Part shown: positions 33,465 through 43,311 of the stretch, in pieces
How positions within the stretch are numbered: the first letter of the stretch is position 1
How the letters are laid out: each line of letters opens with the position of its first letter
Assembly: GCF_000729995.1 (NCBI RefSeq)
Contig: NZ_JNFG01000010.1
Location: 124,001 to 188,000, forward strand
Direction: 5' to 3'
Origin: Caballeronia sordidicola
GTDB lineage: Bacteria > Pseudomonadota > Gammaproteobacteria > Burkholderiales > Burkholderiaceae
Length of the DNA: 64,000 nt
Position numbers and translations under genes: made by a program
Notes under the pieces: model-generated
Database searches by the model: none
Told to the model about the DNA's origin: nothing
Seen by the model: only the letters and a program-made list of their open reading frames with translations

Positions 33465-34498
33465 TTTGCTGCCTCAACAAGGGGCTTTTTCATGGCGTGG
33501 GGGAAGGCGCGTTTCAGTTGCCGCATGATGACCGTGCGGGCAGTGGCCGACTGGACCACGCTTACTACCAGCACGACCGCTGCCTTCACGACGAGCGTGG
33601 CTTCAGGCGGTACGCCGATGGAATACGTGGTGTAGGTCAGCGTCTGGATGATCAAGGCGCCGAGCACGGTGCCCGCGAGGCTGAACCTTCCGCCGAGCAG
33701 CGACGTGCCGCCAAGCGTGACAGCGAGGATCGCATCGAGCTCGAGCAACAGCCCGGCGTTGTTGCCGTCGGCGCTGCGCACGTTGGAGCTGATCAGAATG
33801 CCTGCTATGGCTGCCGTCAGTCCTGAGAAGGTATAGACCCCGAACACGATTGCGCTCGAGCGCAAGCCAACCAGTTTCGTGGCCACCGGATTGATACCGA
33901 TCGCGCGGATGAACATGCCTAACGCGGTTCGATTCATGAGCAGCGCGGTCGCTGCAATCGCACCAATTGCGACCCATACGGAACACGGTATGCGCGCCAG
34001 ATAACCGCCGCCCACCAGGAGATAACCCGGTGCTCCGATCGGGATGATCTGACCGCCCGTGAGCAACTGCGCGACGCCGCGGCCGGCCACCATCAGGATC
34101 AGCGTGGCAATGATCGGCTGCATGCCGACGAACGCCACCAGCACGCCATTCCACATGCCGGCGAGCACGCCTACTGCGAGCGCGGCGGCGAGGGCTTCGA
34201 TGACCCGCGTAGGGTCGTCGGCGAGGATGCTGGCGGCTGCCGCACCGGCGATTGCGACAACCGCGCCGACGGAGATATCGATACCGCGTGTTGCGATCAC
34301 GAGTGTCATGCCGAGCGAGACAAGCACGAGCGGCGCGGCACGATTAAGGATATCAATAGGCGCGCCGAACCAGTGGCCGTCAAGCACTGTGACTGAGAGG
34401 AAGTGTGCGTTCTGGCTCAGGTCGAGCAGGATCAGCAGCACGAGCGTGAGGACCGGCCATACGAGAGCGTGTTGCAACACGGCTTTGATGCGGTTCAT
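33461..34498 (-). CDS. ytfT: Sugar ABC transporter permease, YtfT-like
   Basis: 345 residues with multiple membrane helices and ATRGIDISVGAVVAIAGA and LDAILAVTLGGTSLLGGRFSL, the conserved motifs of the ribose/galactofuranose permease group. The ATG overlaps the ATPase stop (ATGA) and is preceded by GGGAGG. It partners YjfF, and the pair is energised by YtfR. Confidence 0.92.
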   Translation of the reverse strand: MNRIKAVLQHALVWPVLTLVLLILLDLSQNAHFLSVTVLDGHWFGAPIDILNRAAPLVLVSLGMTLVIATRGIDISVGAVVAIAGAAAASILADDPTRVIEALAAALAVGVLAGMWNGVLVAFVGMQPIIATLILMVAGRGVAQLLTGGQIIPIGAPGYLLVGGGYLARIPCSVWVAIGAIAATALLMNRTALGMFIRAIGINPVATKLVGLRSSAIVFGVYTFSGLTAAIAGILISSNVRSADGNNAGLLLELDAILAVTLGGTSLLGGRFSLAGTVLGALIIQTLTYTTYSIGVPPEATLVVKAAVVLVVSVVQSATARTVIMRQLKRAFPHAMKKPLVEAAK

Positions 34499-36009
34499 CG
34501 GCTGCCTCCCGCAATGAGTCGATAAACCTGATCTTCAGACGCCGCGTGTCCCTCGACCTCAGCCACCTTGCGCCGGTCGCGCAGTACCGCGATCCGATGG
34601 CTCACGCGCACGACCTCGCTCACCTCGGAAGAGATGAAGACAATGGCAAGCCCTTTCGCACAGAGCGCCAGCACGCGATCCATGATTTCGAATTTGGCCG
34701 CGACGTCAATGCCGCGCGTGGGTTCATCGAGGATCAGCATTTTCGGTTCGGTCGCAAGCCAGCGTGCGAGCAGCACCTTCTGCTGGTTGCCGCCCGACAG
34801 AAGTCCAATGGGCTGTTCGGCATCGGACGCCTTGATGTCCAGCCGCTTAATATAGTCGTCCGCTATCTGGCGCTGTTTCGCCCGGCTAATGGCGCGCCAC
34901 CAGCCGCGTTGCACTTGCAGCGCGAGAATGATGTTCTCCCGTATGGAAAGATCCGCGACAATGCCTTCCTTCTTCCGGTCCTCCGGGCAATACCCTATGC
35001 CGCGACGCACTGCATCGCGAGGAGAACGAAGCTTGACCGATTTGCCGCCAATCGACATGTCGCCCGCGTCCGCCCGTTCCGCGCCGAACAGGAGCCGGGC
35101 GGTTTCGGTACGGCCGGAACCGAGCAGGCCAGCCAGCCCGAGGATCTGGCCGGGCTGTACGTCGATATCGACGGGATTCATGACGCCACGCCGGCCGATG
35201 CCGCGCATTTCGAAAAACGACGGCACGGCGGTTTTGGGCGCGGGGGGTTCGTCGGCCGCACGCTTTAAGCGCTCGGTCATCCGTTCGTGGCCCACCATCT
35301 TCGAAACGAGCAGTTCCACCGGCAAATCGCGGGCTAGATATTCGCCTTCGCGCTCGCCGTTACGCATGACCGTGATGCGGTCCGATATCGCGTAGGTCTG
35401 TTCGAGAAAATGGGTGACGAAGAGGATCGCCATGCCCGATTGCTTGAGTGTGCGCAGCACGTCGAAGAGCCGCGCGACTTCGCCATCGTCAAGGCTTGAG
35501 GTGGGTTCATCGAGGATCAGCACGCGCGCATCCACCGAGACCGCGCGAGCGATTGCCACCATTTGCTGCACGGCGATGGGATACGTATCGAGGGATTTGG
35601 TCACGTCCAGGAAGACGTTCAGGTCGGCAAGCGCCGCTTCGGCCCGCGCATGAATGGTCTTCCAGTCGATAGCGCCACGCCGCTTCGGTTGACGCCCGGC
35701 GAATACGTTTTCAGCGACGGACAGATTCGGACACAGGTTTACTTCCTGATAAAGCGTCCTGATTCCCGCCGCTTCCGCGTGGAGCGGGGTGGCGAAATTG
35801 ACAACTTCGCCGCCAAGCCGTATCTCGCCGGCATCGTGTGTATGAACGCCGGTGAGTACGTTGATAAGTGTCGATTTGCCGGCGCCATTCTGGCCCATCA
35901 GCGTATGGATTTCGCCGGGAAACAAACTGAAGTCCACGTTCTGCAAAGCCTTGACACCCGGGAACGACTTGGTGATACCGATGGTTTCAAGAAGGGGCGA
36001 GCCGGTCAT
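34495..36009 (-). CDS. ytfR: Sugar ABC transporter ATPase (two domains), YtfR-like
   Basis: 504 residues made of two fused ABC domains. The first has Walker A GQNGAGKSTL and Walker B LILDEPTSSLD; its signature region reads YPIAVQQMVAIARA rather than LSGGQ. The second (from about 255) has the degenerate glycine loop GLLGSGRTETARL, LLSGGNQQKVLLARWL and LILDEPTRGID. This is the typical sugar-importer ATPase of the RbsA/MglA class. It follows the binding-protein gene after a 111-bp gap that holds a strong hairpin. Confidence 0.93.
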   Translation of the reverse strand: MTGSPLLETIGITKSFPGVKALQNVDFSLFPGEIHTLMGQNGAGKSTLINVLTGVHTHDAGEIRLGGEVVNFATPLHAEAAGIRTLYQEVNLCPNLSVAENVFAGRQPKRRGAIDWKTIHARAEAALADLNVFLDVTKSLDTYPIAVQQMVAIARAVSVDARVLILDEPTSSLDDGEVARLFDVLRTLKQSGMAILFVTHFLEQTYAISDRITVMRNGEREGEYLARDLPVELLVSKMVGHERMTERLKRAADEPPAPKTAVPSFFEMRGIGRRGVMNPVDIDVQPGQILGLAGLLGSGRTETARLLFGAERADAGDMSIGGKSVKLRSPRDAVRRGIGYCPEDRKKEGIVADLSIRENIILALQVQRGWWRAISRAKQRQIADDYIKRLDIKASDAEQPIGLLSGGNQQKVLLARWLATEPKMLILDEPTRGIDVAAKFEIMDRVLALCAKGLAIVFISSEVSEVVRVSHRIAVLRDRRKVAEVEGHAASEDQVYRLIAGGSR

Positions 36010-36043
36010 GAACGAAGGCCGAAAAGGGGAAATGGAAGGGCGC

Positions 36044-36081
36044 CGCGAGTCCGTTGTTTAAGCTTATGCAACGGACTCGCG
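36044..36081. repeat. Strong hairpin between ytfQ and ytfR
   Basis: Perfect 13-bp arms CGCGAGTCCGTTG / CAACGGACTCGCG (36044-36056 and 36069-36081) with a 12-base loop. There is no T tract on the minus strand. Such hairpins after a binding-protein gene commonly stabilise its mRNA or attenuate the downstream permease genes. Confidence 0.75.
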
Positions 36082-36120
36082 TTTGGCGCGGATTGTCTCC
36101 GCGACCGTGACTGCGGAGGT

Positions 36121-37089
36121 TTAGTACTTCCGCTGCGGCAGGACTTGCGCTGCCACGCTCATCGGGAAAATGGTTTCTTCGGTCACGATGCGCTTAGGCA
36201 GGGATTTGCCTGCCACCACCTCTTTCACCGCCGTCATGAGCTGCGGTCCGAGCAAAGGACTGCATTCCACGTCGACGTTGATCTTGCCCGCGACCATTGC
36301 TTCGAAGCCGCCCTTGGTGGCGTCGAACGAGATTACGGTCACGTCCTTGCCGGGCTTGATGCCGGCTTCTTCCATCGCCTGGATTGCACCGAGCGCCATG
36401 TCGTCGTTATGGGCGTAGACCACGTTGATCTGCTTGCCGTAGGTCTTGATGAAAGCTTCCATGACCTGCTTGCCGCCGGCGAGCGTGAAGTCGCCGCTTT
36501 GCGAAGCGATGACCTTGAACTTCGGATCGTTCTTGATCACTTCGAGCAATCCGGCGCGACGATCGTTGGCGGGCGCTGAGCCGACCGTACCCTGCAATTC
36601 GGCAATGTTGATCGGACCGGCGTCGTTCTTATAGTGGTCTTCGAGCCATTTGCCTCCACGACGGCCTTCTTCAAGGAAGTCGGAGCCGATCATGGTGACG
36701 TACAGCGACGTGTCTTTAACATCGATATTGCGGTCAGTCAGGATCACCGGAATATTGGCGTTTTTCGCTTCGATGAGTACAGGTTCCCAGCCGGATTCCA
36801 CCACCGGGGAGAACGCGATTACATCGACTTTCTGCGCGATATACGAGCGGATCGCCTTGATCTGGTTTTCCTGCTTTTGCTGGGCGTCTGAGAATTTCAG
36901 ATTGATGCCGGCGTCTTTGGCTGCGCTTTTGACGGAAACGGTATTAGCGGTCCGCCACGCGCTTTCCGCGCCGACCTGTGAGAAACCCAGGGTGATCTTG
37001 GTGTCATCAGCGTGGGCGGTCAGGCTTGCGCCCAGCAATAGTGCAGAACCAAGCAGCGCACCAATGGCTGCGCGTCGAGCATGTCTCAT
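36121..37089 (-). CDS. ytfQ: Periplasmic sugar-binding protein, YtfQ-like
   Basis: 322 residues from MRHARRAAIGALLGSALLLG, with a signal peptide ending LTAHA-DD. The start has GGAGACAACC upstream; an in-frame 30-residue extension was not used. The two-lobed periplasmic binding fold shows KITLGFSQVGAESAWRTANT, a PVVESGWEPVLIEAKNANIPVILTDR hinge segment and VVYAHNDDMALGAIQAMEEAG. Studied YtfQ binds galactofuranose and related furanoses. The neighbouring arabonate-type enzymes suggest L-arabinose or galactose as the substrate here. First gene of the operon. Confidence 0.92.
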   Translation of the reverse strand: MRHARRAAIGALLGSALLLGASLTAHADDTKITLGFSQVGAESAWRTANTVSVKSAAKDAGINLKFSDAQQKQENQIKAIRSYIAQKVDVIAFSPVVESGWEPVLIEAKNANIPVILTDRNIDVKDTSLYVTMIGSDFLEEGRRGGKWLEDHYKNDAGPINIAELQGTVGSAPANDRRAGLLEVIKNDPKFKVIASQSGDFTLAGGKQVMEAFIKTYGKQINVVYAHNDDMALGAIQAMEEAGIKPGKDVTVISFDATKGGFEAMVAGKINVDVECSPLLGPQLMTAVKEVVAGKSLPKRIVTEETIFPMSVAAQVLPQRKY

Positions 37090-37248
37090 GGTTGTCTCCG
37101 ATTTAGTTGTGTTTGTGTTCGGTACCGCCGCGCTTTTGCGTGCTTGTGCGTGCTTTTGCTTTTTCGCGCGGTCGTTCATTCAGAACGTACCGGAATGAAG
37201 CGTAGCGCCGGGGTTCATGGCGGTCCAATCAGTTATTTGGCGTTTGCA

Positions 37249-37264
37249 ATATCAAAATTGGTAT
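37249..37264. promoter_or_regulatory. Palindrome upstream of the sugar operon, possible operator
   Basis: On the minus strand the bases read ATACCAATTTTGATAT, a 16-bp imperfect palindrome of the form ATAYCAA-WW-TTGRTAT, 160 bp before the ytfQ ATG. It has the size and symmetry of a LysR or LacI-family operator. The GbpR-like LysR protein encoded at 2919-3890 is a candidate ligand. Confidence 0.4.
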
Positions 37265-37329
37265 AGCGGAGGGGGTTTCTGCTCGTCGCAGATGGCAGTG
37301 CGCGCGATGTTCTGGAGAAAACGCTGCAG

Positions 37330-40300
37330 CTACGCGGCAATGAACGCGTTCACGGCAACCAGGTAACTCTTGAACCCGGCATCCCGAAGTACCGCGCTGA
37401 CGCGCTCGAGTTCGCGCCGTGTGGCGTTGTCAGCGTCGCCTTGCAGGCAGAGGGCGAGCACGCGGCCGCGCGCCGCGAATAGCTCCGCCCAAGGCAGCGG
37501 CTCGACGCGCGTATATTCCTCGAGGGCCGTCACGTAGCGCAGGGCTCCGGGCGCGTCGCCGATCGAAAGCATCGCTTCGATGGCGTCGCGGTAGAACCAC
37601 AGGTGATTGTGACCGACCGCGCCGAGACGCAGCAGCTCGGCACCCTTGGCCAGGAAACGCGCACGCTCGCTGTCGTCCTCCACCGCACGGCTCAACGCGC
37701 CCACTGCCTTGGGAGCGCTGAACTGCATGCCGACTTCGCCACAGATCGCGAGCGCTTCATGCAGCACGCCTACAGCTTCTTTCCGGCGGCCGCAATCAAG
37801 CAGCACGCGCGCCTGCATCTCCCTATTTTGCGCCTCGAAGCGGCGCGCTCCCAGTTGCCGGATCAGCTGCATCTCCAGCTCGAGATGGACTTGTGCCGCC
37901 TGCAAGTCGCCCATTTCGAGGCAGGCAAAGGCGCCTAGCGTCTCGCCTAGCATCTGCGCGCGCGGCTGCCCAACCAGCGTTGCCGCACGCACGGCGGCAA
38001 CTGCGTCCTCACGCGCTTGCCGAGCTTCGTTGAGGTACATCCGGCTGAAACCCTGCATCGAACGATTCGCGACCTCGATGCGGCCGAGGCCATGTTCGCG
38101 ACTCAAGGTAACGCAACGGCTGAAGTGTTCGAAAGCCGTCCGCATCCGGCCTTGCGCGTAGGCTGCGTCGGCAAGCCCGCCGAGAGCGCGCGCCTCCGCT
38201 TCGGGAAGGCCCAGGCGCCGCGCATACGAAAGCCCTCGCTCATGCTCGGCGCGGCAATCCTCGATCTTGCCAAGGGGAAAGAGGATGTTTCCACGCAGAT
38301 GGTGCAGGCGCGCGAGTTCAGACACCATGTCATCGCGTTCCGCCACTTTCTGGGCCGCTTCCAGCAGGGCCAGGGCCTCAGCAAGACCTTCATTGACCCG
38401 TAGGCCCTCCGCGAGCCCGAGTTGCGAGCGGCATACGGCTGCTTCGTCCGGCGCAGCGGCCAATGCCGCCCGGTACGTGTCAAGCGACGCCGCGATATCA
38501 CCGAGGTCCCGTTGCAGTTCGCCCTTGAGGCAGATGAGCGCGTGGCGGTCCGTGTCCTTCTTCGCGATGTCGAGGCCTCGTTCGATCAGGCGTACCGCCG
38601 CCTCGATAAAGTAGGCCGTGCGTTGCGCGACGGCCGCGTCAAGATACGCCCGGGGGGCGCGGTCATCGTCGGCGCGATCGAGATGCTGGGCGTACAGCAC
38701 GGGGTCGGTAGCCGCGAACCAGTCGGCGGCTCGCCGATGCAACTCGCGCCGGCGCGTTCGCAGCAGCGTCGAGTAGGCACCTTCCTGAATCAATGCGTGC
38801 GCGAACAGGAGATCGTCGCCTTCAGGTACCACAAGCGCATTGGCGACCAGAGCATCGCAGACGTAGCCGGGTTCATCTATAAGACGCCGCAACAACGCCA
38901 CGTCAAAGCGCTGCCCGATCACCGCAGCCGCCTGAAATGCCTGACGGTCGCGCGGGGTCAGCCGGTCCATGCGTGCCAGCACCAGGCTTTGGATCGAGGC
39001 GGGGACAGCTTCACCACTACCTTCTTCGGCGTTGCGCAGGAGCTGTTCGAGGAATAGCGGATTGCCGCCCGCCCGCTCGATGCAGGTGAGCGCTACACAC
39101 TGGCTCGCGTCAATGAAATCCCCCGCAAGGCTCAATGCCTCGTCTCTTCGCAACGGCCCGAGATCGATGGTGGCAAACGGCGTACCGCGACAGCGCGTTC
39201 GCCAGGCGGCGTCGAGTGGATCGCCTTCCACGCGCGATGTCATCACGAGCAGGCCCGGGCCGTTGGCCAAGCCCGAGGCGAAGGCCGTGAGGTCGTCGAG
39301 CAGCTGCGGGTCAGCCCAATGGAGGTCCTCCACGACAATCATGACCGACCCATTGCGGCATGCATTTTCAGTCAGCGTCGCGATGAGGGCCTGCTTGCCG
39401 CGTTTGCGCGCGGCGTGCGCCATCGCGTCATAGAGCGTCCGCCATTCACCGGATTGCGGCAGATCGAGGAGATCATGGAGGAACACGATCTGCTCAGGCT
39501 TGACGACGCCGGCCGAGACGACACGCTCGACGGCGATGCCTGACTCGGCGCCACCTGTAGCGGGCGACAGGCCGAGCAGGCTGCCGATGACAGCTCGCAC
39601 CGGATCCTGGCCTTTGCCGACCCCGAAATCCAGCACGAGGCCACGATGGATCTCAAACCCCTGCGCCTGCGCGACGCCGCGCATCTCATTGACAAGCCGC
39701 GTCTTGCCGATGCCCGCATCGCCACGAACATGCACGACATGCCCTGCTGGCCCGGCGAGACATGCGCGCACAATCCCATGGAATTGTTCGAGTTCCGCCT
39801 TTCGTCCGACGAAACGGCCGCGGCTGGCAGCCAATGGCTCGCCCGCCACGCTGCGCAGCCGCCATACCCGCACCGGTGTATCGATACCCTTGAAGCACAT
39901 GTCGCCGGCCGGGTCGCAGACTGCATAGTCGCCGAGCGCGCGGCGCACGCCGTCGGAAATCAAGGTCTCGCACGTCTTGGCCGCTGCCACGAGCCGCGCG
40001 GCGAGATTGACCGGATCGCCATGCACCGTGTAGTCCTGCGCGTCGGCACGTCCGAGCGCGCCCGCGACAACCTCACCACTGGCAATTCCCACGTGCGCCT
40101 GCAAAGGCCCTGATGCCTGCGCGCCAAGCTGAGCCAGCGCGTCGTGAATATCCAGCGCGGCACGCGCCGCGCGCAGCGTATCCGAGTCGTGCGCGCGCGG
40201 AGCACCGAACAGTGCCATGACGGCATCGCCGATGTGCTTGTCGATCGTGCCGCCGTAAGCGAGCACGATGCCGTCTACGAGCGCGGTATAGCGGCCGACG

Positions 40301-40614
40301 ACTTCGCGCAATTCTTCCGGATCGAGCGACTGGGACAGCGCGGTAAAGCCGCACAGATCAGCAAACAGAATGGTGACCTGTCTGCGCTCATCCGCTTGCA
40401 CGTCGACCACGGACGGCGTCGCGCAAGACCCCGCCGTGGCGAGTTCGGAAATGGACAAGAGCATGCGCTTGCGGTGGCCAAGCGAATGGACCCCGAGCTC
40501 CTTCAGATCCGCGTCGGTCAGTCGGGGCAACATCGCGAAGTCGACATCGTTGTCGGCAAATGTGCGCGCGTATTGCTCGAGCGCCAACAGGCTCAGCCAT
40601 CGTTCAATATCCAT
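37330..40614 (-). CDS. SAM-domain class III adenylate cyclase with AAA ATPase and TPR-like repeats
   Basis: 1094 residues from MDIERWLSLLALEQYA; the longer frame upstream is not needed. An N-terminal SAM domain (about 1-60, LTDADLKELGVHSLGHRKRML) precedes a class III cyclase domain (about 75-250) with metal-binding Asp in TILFADLCGFT, the KHIGDAVMALFG segment and GDPVNLAARL. An AAA-type ATPase (about 270-560) has Walker A RGDAGIGKTR and MIVVEDLHWADP. The C-terminal 450 residues are helical repeats (TPR-like). This layout is common in Burkholderiales signal proteins. It should make cAMP from ATP. It is divergent from a transporter with a cyclic-nucleotide domain. Confidence 0.9.
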   Translation of the reverse strand: MDIERWLSLLALEQYARTFADNDVDFAMLPRLTDADLKELGVHSLGHRKRMLLSISELATAGSCATPSVVDVQADERRQVTILFADLCGFTALSQSLDPEELREVVGRYTALVDGIVLAYGGTIDKHIGDAVMALFGAPRAHDSDTLRAARAALDIHDALAQLGAQASGPLQAHVGIASGEVVAGALGRADAQDYTVHGDPVNLAARLVAAAKTCETLISDGVRRALGDYAVCDPAGDMCFKGIDTPVRVWRLRSVAGEPLAASRGRFVGRKAELEQFHGIVRACLAGPAGHVVHVRGDAGIGKTRLVNEMRGVAQAQGFEIHRGLVLDFGVGKGQDPVRAVIGSLLGLSPATGGAESGIAVERVVSAGVVKPEQIVFLHDLLDLPQSGEWRTLYDAMAHAARKRGKQALIATLTENACRNGSVMIVVEDLHWADPQLLDDLTAFASGLANGPGLLVMTSRVEGDPLDAAWRTRCRGTPFATIDLGPLRRDEALSLAGDFIDASQCVALTCIERAGGNPLFLEQLLRNAEEGSGEAVPASIQSLVLARMDRLTPRDRQAFQAAAVIGQRFDVALLRRLIDEPGYVCDALVANALVVPEGDDLLFAHALIQEGAYSTLLRTRRRELHRRAADWFAATDPVLYAQHLDRADDDRAPRAYLDAAVAQRTAYFIEAAVRLIERGLDIAKKDTDRHALICLKGELQRDLGDIAASLDTYRAALAAAPDEAAVCRSQLGLAEGLRVNEGLAEALALLEAAQKVAERDDMVSELARLHHLRGNILFPLGKIEDCRAEHERGLSYARRLGLPEAEARALGGLADAAYAQGRMRTAFEHFSRCVTLSREHGLGRIEVANRSMQGFSRMYLNEARQAREDAVAAVRAATLVGQPRAQMLGETLGAFACLEMGDLQAAQVHLELEMQLIRQLGARRFEAQNREMQARVLLDCGRRKEAVGVLHEALAICGEVGMQFSAPKAVGALSRAVEDDSERARFLAKGAELLRLGAVGHNHLWFYRDAIEAMLSIGDAPGALRYVTALEEYTRVEPLPWAELFAARGRVLALCLQGDADNATRRELERVSAVLRDAGFKSYLVAVNAFIAA

Positions 40615-40921
40615 GACCGTCACCGAACGCCGTTTCCCGAAGCAGCGGCCCTCGTTAGGCCGCAACGCGGCTCGGTTTCCCCTCGCTGCTCAAAACGTAT
40701 CTGTCCGCCTGACCAGAAATCAGACGAATTGACGCTGCACGATTTGCAGCATCGAACCCACACGGGCTGTTTCCTGTTCCGACGTTTGCCCGTGAATACA
40801 CAGTGTAGGCGTCACGCGACCAGATGTAGGCAATTTGACACGAACGAAACCCGCGGCGGATACTAAATCCCTCTTCCAGCGACGTCCGAAGCACGACCAC
40901 CTGCATTCGTCGGGGAGTACC

Positions 40922-43153
40922 GTGAAGCCAGACACGGCCGGTTCAGCCTCCGGCGTTCGTACAAGCTCCCGCCTCTCCGGCCTGCTCGGCGACCTGACTG
41001 GTGGCGCAGTATCGACGCTCGTCATGCTCTGCTATGCAATGAGCCTCGGCACGATGATCTTCAGTGCCGATCTTGCCCGTTATGCCGAACTGGGCGTGCC
41101 CACCGCGCTCGTCAGCTGCGTCGTGACCGCGCTGGTCATCGCGCTCATGAGTTCGATGCGCCTGAACATCGCGGGGCCCGACAGCAATGCGACAGCTTTT
41201 CTCGCAGGCGTCGCGGCAGGCGTCGCCAGCAGCGTGCGAGCGGACGGCGGATCGACGCAGACCGTCCTGTTGACCGTGCTGATGGCCATCGCGCTGTGTT
41301 CAGTGGTGACGGGTACGATCCTTTACGCGATTGGTTCGTCGAGGCGCAGCCGCTCACTGCAGTTCCTGCCCTATCCGGTTGTAGGCGGATTCCTGGCCGG
41401 CACGGGCTACCTGTTGCTGTCGGGAGCGTTTCGCGTGCTGACTGGCGAGCCGCTGCACTGGCGCACGCTGGTGTTCCTGACGCATCTGCACTGGCTCGCC
41501 TGGATGCCTGCCGTGCTGGTTGGGGTACTCATCACGGTTTTGATGCGCAGCTGGAAACACGCTGCCGCGCTGCCGCTCGTCCTGGTGTTCGGTGTCGCGC
41601 TTTTCTACTTCCTGCTGCACGTCGACGGCCTGTCGATTGATGACGCGCGCAAGATGGGTCTGTTGCTTCCCCATGCCCGATTGCATTTGAGCCAGATTCC
41701 CGAATTGCATCTGCCGGGACCGCTCTTGCACGGCAACGTTGACTGGGCGGCCATCGGTGCACACCTGCCCGAGACGCTCGTGGTCACGTCGGCGTCGGCG
41801 ATCACGATCCTGATGAACTCGACTGCGATCGGCGCGGCGACAGGCGAGGATATCGACCTGAATCGCGAGATGCGGGCTGCGGGTATAGCCAACTTGGCGA
41901 GCGGGATGCTGGGTGGAATGGTCGGCTATCAATCGTTCAACCGGTCGATGCTCAACTCGCGCGCGGGCGCGACAAGCCGGATGGCCGGCGTGTTCGCGTC
42001 CCTCGCGTGCCTTGTTGTGCTGGTCGTCTCGCCAGACTTCGTTGCGCTGTTCCCCGTGCCGGTGCTGGTCGGGCTCCAGCTCTTCATGGGACTACGCCTG
42101 TTGATCCAGTGGCTGGTCGGCGCATACCGGAAGCTCAACTGGTACGAATATCTCCTGGTTCCGATCATTCTCGGCATCATCGCGCTCTATGGCGTTGTTA
42201 CTGGCGTGGTGGCGGGCGTCGTCGCCGCGTGCGTGATGTTCGCGTTGCTCTATGGCCGCGTGAGTTGCGTGCGCATGGAGTTCGATGCCAGCACCCGGAC
42301 ATCGACTGTCGAGCGCAACATCGAGGATACCCAACGACTCCATGAACTCGGCATGCAGGTATGCGGGACGTGCCTGCAAGGCTTCCTCTTCTTCGGCACG
42401 GCCAATTCGATCCTGCAGCGCGTGCGCGAGCGGCTAGCCACGCGCGGTCCCGTGCCGGTCCGTTTTGTGGTGCTCGACTTTGCTGCCACCAGCGGGATGG
42501 ACGCGTCTGTATCGGTCAGTTTCGTTAAGCTCAGACAGCTTTGTGCAGCGATCGACGCAGATCTGGTATTGACGGGACTGCCGCCGCGCTCGCGTGAGCT
42601 GCTTGTGAAAGCCGGTACGCTCAATCTCCGGATACACGAGTTCGCGACTTTGGATGCTGGTCTGGAATGGATCGAAGACAAGCTGCTTGCGCCGGGTGTC
42701 CATGCCCCGCCTCAGGAAGAGGACAACTTCCGCGCAATGCTCGCGGCGCATTTCACGCCACACTCCCTGGAAAGGCTATCTGCATGCATGGAGGTACGTG
42801 ATCTCAACGCCCTGCAGCCGCTGTTCCTTCGCGGCGAGCCGGGTGACGCCCTGTACATCGTCGAGCGCGGGCGCGTGGCCGTATCGCTCCTGCTTGCGGA
42901 CGGACGATCGGTCCGGCTGCGCTCGTTCGGGCCGGGTACGGTCGTCGGCGAAATGGCGGTGTACACGCAGAATCGGCGCAGCGCTGATGTGCTCGCCGAA
43001 GTGCCCACGCGTGTCCGGCGCCTGTCACTTGAGACGCTGCTTGCACTCGAACAGGACGATCCCGTAACCGCGCAGCAGTTTCATCGCTTTCTCGTCAAGA
43101 CGATTGCTTCACGGCTTGCGGTCGCGGATGAAGCACTGCGCGCAGCCTATTGA
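40922..43153 (+). CDS. SulP-family anion transporter with STAS and cyclic-nucleotide-binding domains
   Basis: 743 residues from a GTG at 40922 with GGGGAG upstream; a TTG-started longer frame is less likely. The SulP membrane part (about 25-430) includes MRLNIAGPDSNATAFLAGVAAG and the NREMRAAGIANLASGMLGGMVG loop. A STAS domain follows (about 460-590, VVLDFAATSGMDASV), then a C-terminal cNMP-binding domain (about 610-740) with GDALYIVERGRVAV and GEMAVYTQNRRSADVLAE, where the Glu and Arg of the phosphate cassette are kept. It probably moves sulfate, bicarbonate or dicarboxylate under control of cAMP from the divergent cyclase. The substrate cannot be told from sequence. Confidence 0.9.
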   Translation: MKPDTAGSASGVRTSSRLSGLLGDLTGGAVSTLVMLCYAMSLGTMIFSADLARYAELGVPTALVSCVVTALVIALMSSMRLNIAGPDSNATAFLAGVAAGVASSVRADGGSTQTVLLTVLMAIALCSVVTGTILYAIGSSRRSRSLQFLPYPVVGGFLAGTGYLLLSGAFRVLTGEPLHWRTLVFLTHLHWLAWMPAVLVGVLITVLMRSWKHAAALPLVLVFGVALFYFLLHVDGLSIDDARKMGLLLPHARLHLSQIPELHLPGPLLHGNVDWAAIGAHLPETLVVTSASAITILMNSTAIGAATGEDIDLNREMRAAGIANLASGMLGGMVGYQSFNRSMLNSRAGATSRMAGVFASLACLVVLVVSPDFVALFPVPVLVGLQLFMGLRLLIQWLVGAYRKLNWYEYLLVPIILGIIALYGVVTGVVAGVVAACVMFALLYGRVSCVRMEFDASTRTSTVERNIEDTQRLHELGMQVCGTCLQGFLFFGTANSILQRVRERLATRGPVPVRFVVLDFAATSGMDASVSVSFVKLRQLCAAIDADLVLTGLPPRSRELLVKAGTLNLRIHEFATLDAGLEWIEDKLLAPGVHAPPQEEDNFRAMLAAHFTPHSLERLSACMEVRDLNALQPLFLRGEPGDALYIVERGRVAVSLLLADGRSVRLRSFGPGTVVGEMAVYTQNRRSADVLAEVPTRVRRLSLETLLALEQDDPVTAQQFHRFLVKTIASRLAVADEALRAAY

Positions 43154-43311
43154 TCAGCTGCCGAATCTGGAATCGATGGATCCGCTCCGGCGTCGATCAC
43201 CACCTATTCGCTGATATCAACGTCGCGGACCGTAAAACCAGTGCGCGCGGCGACGGATGAATGAAGCGGACCAAGCTGCGCCTGCATTGATCCCGCGCGA
43301 TCTACCTAACC

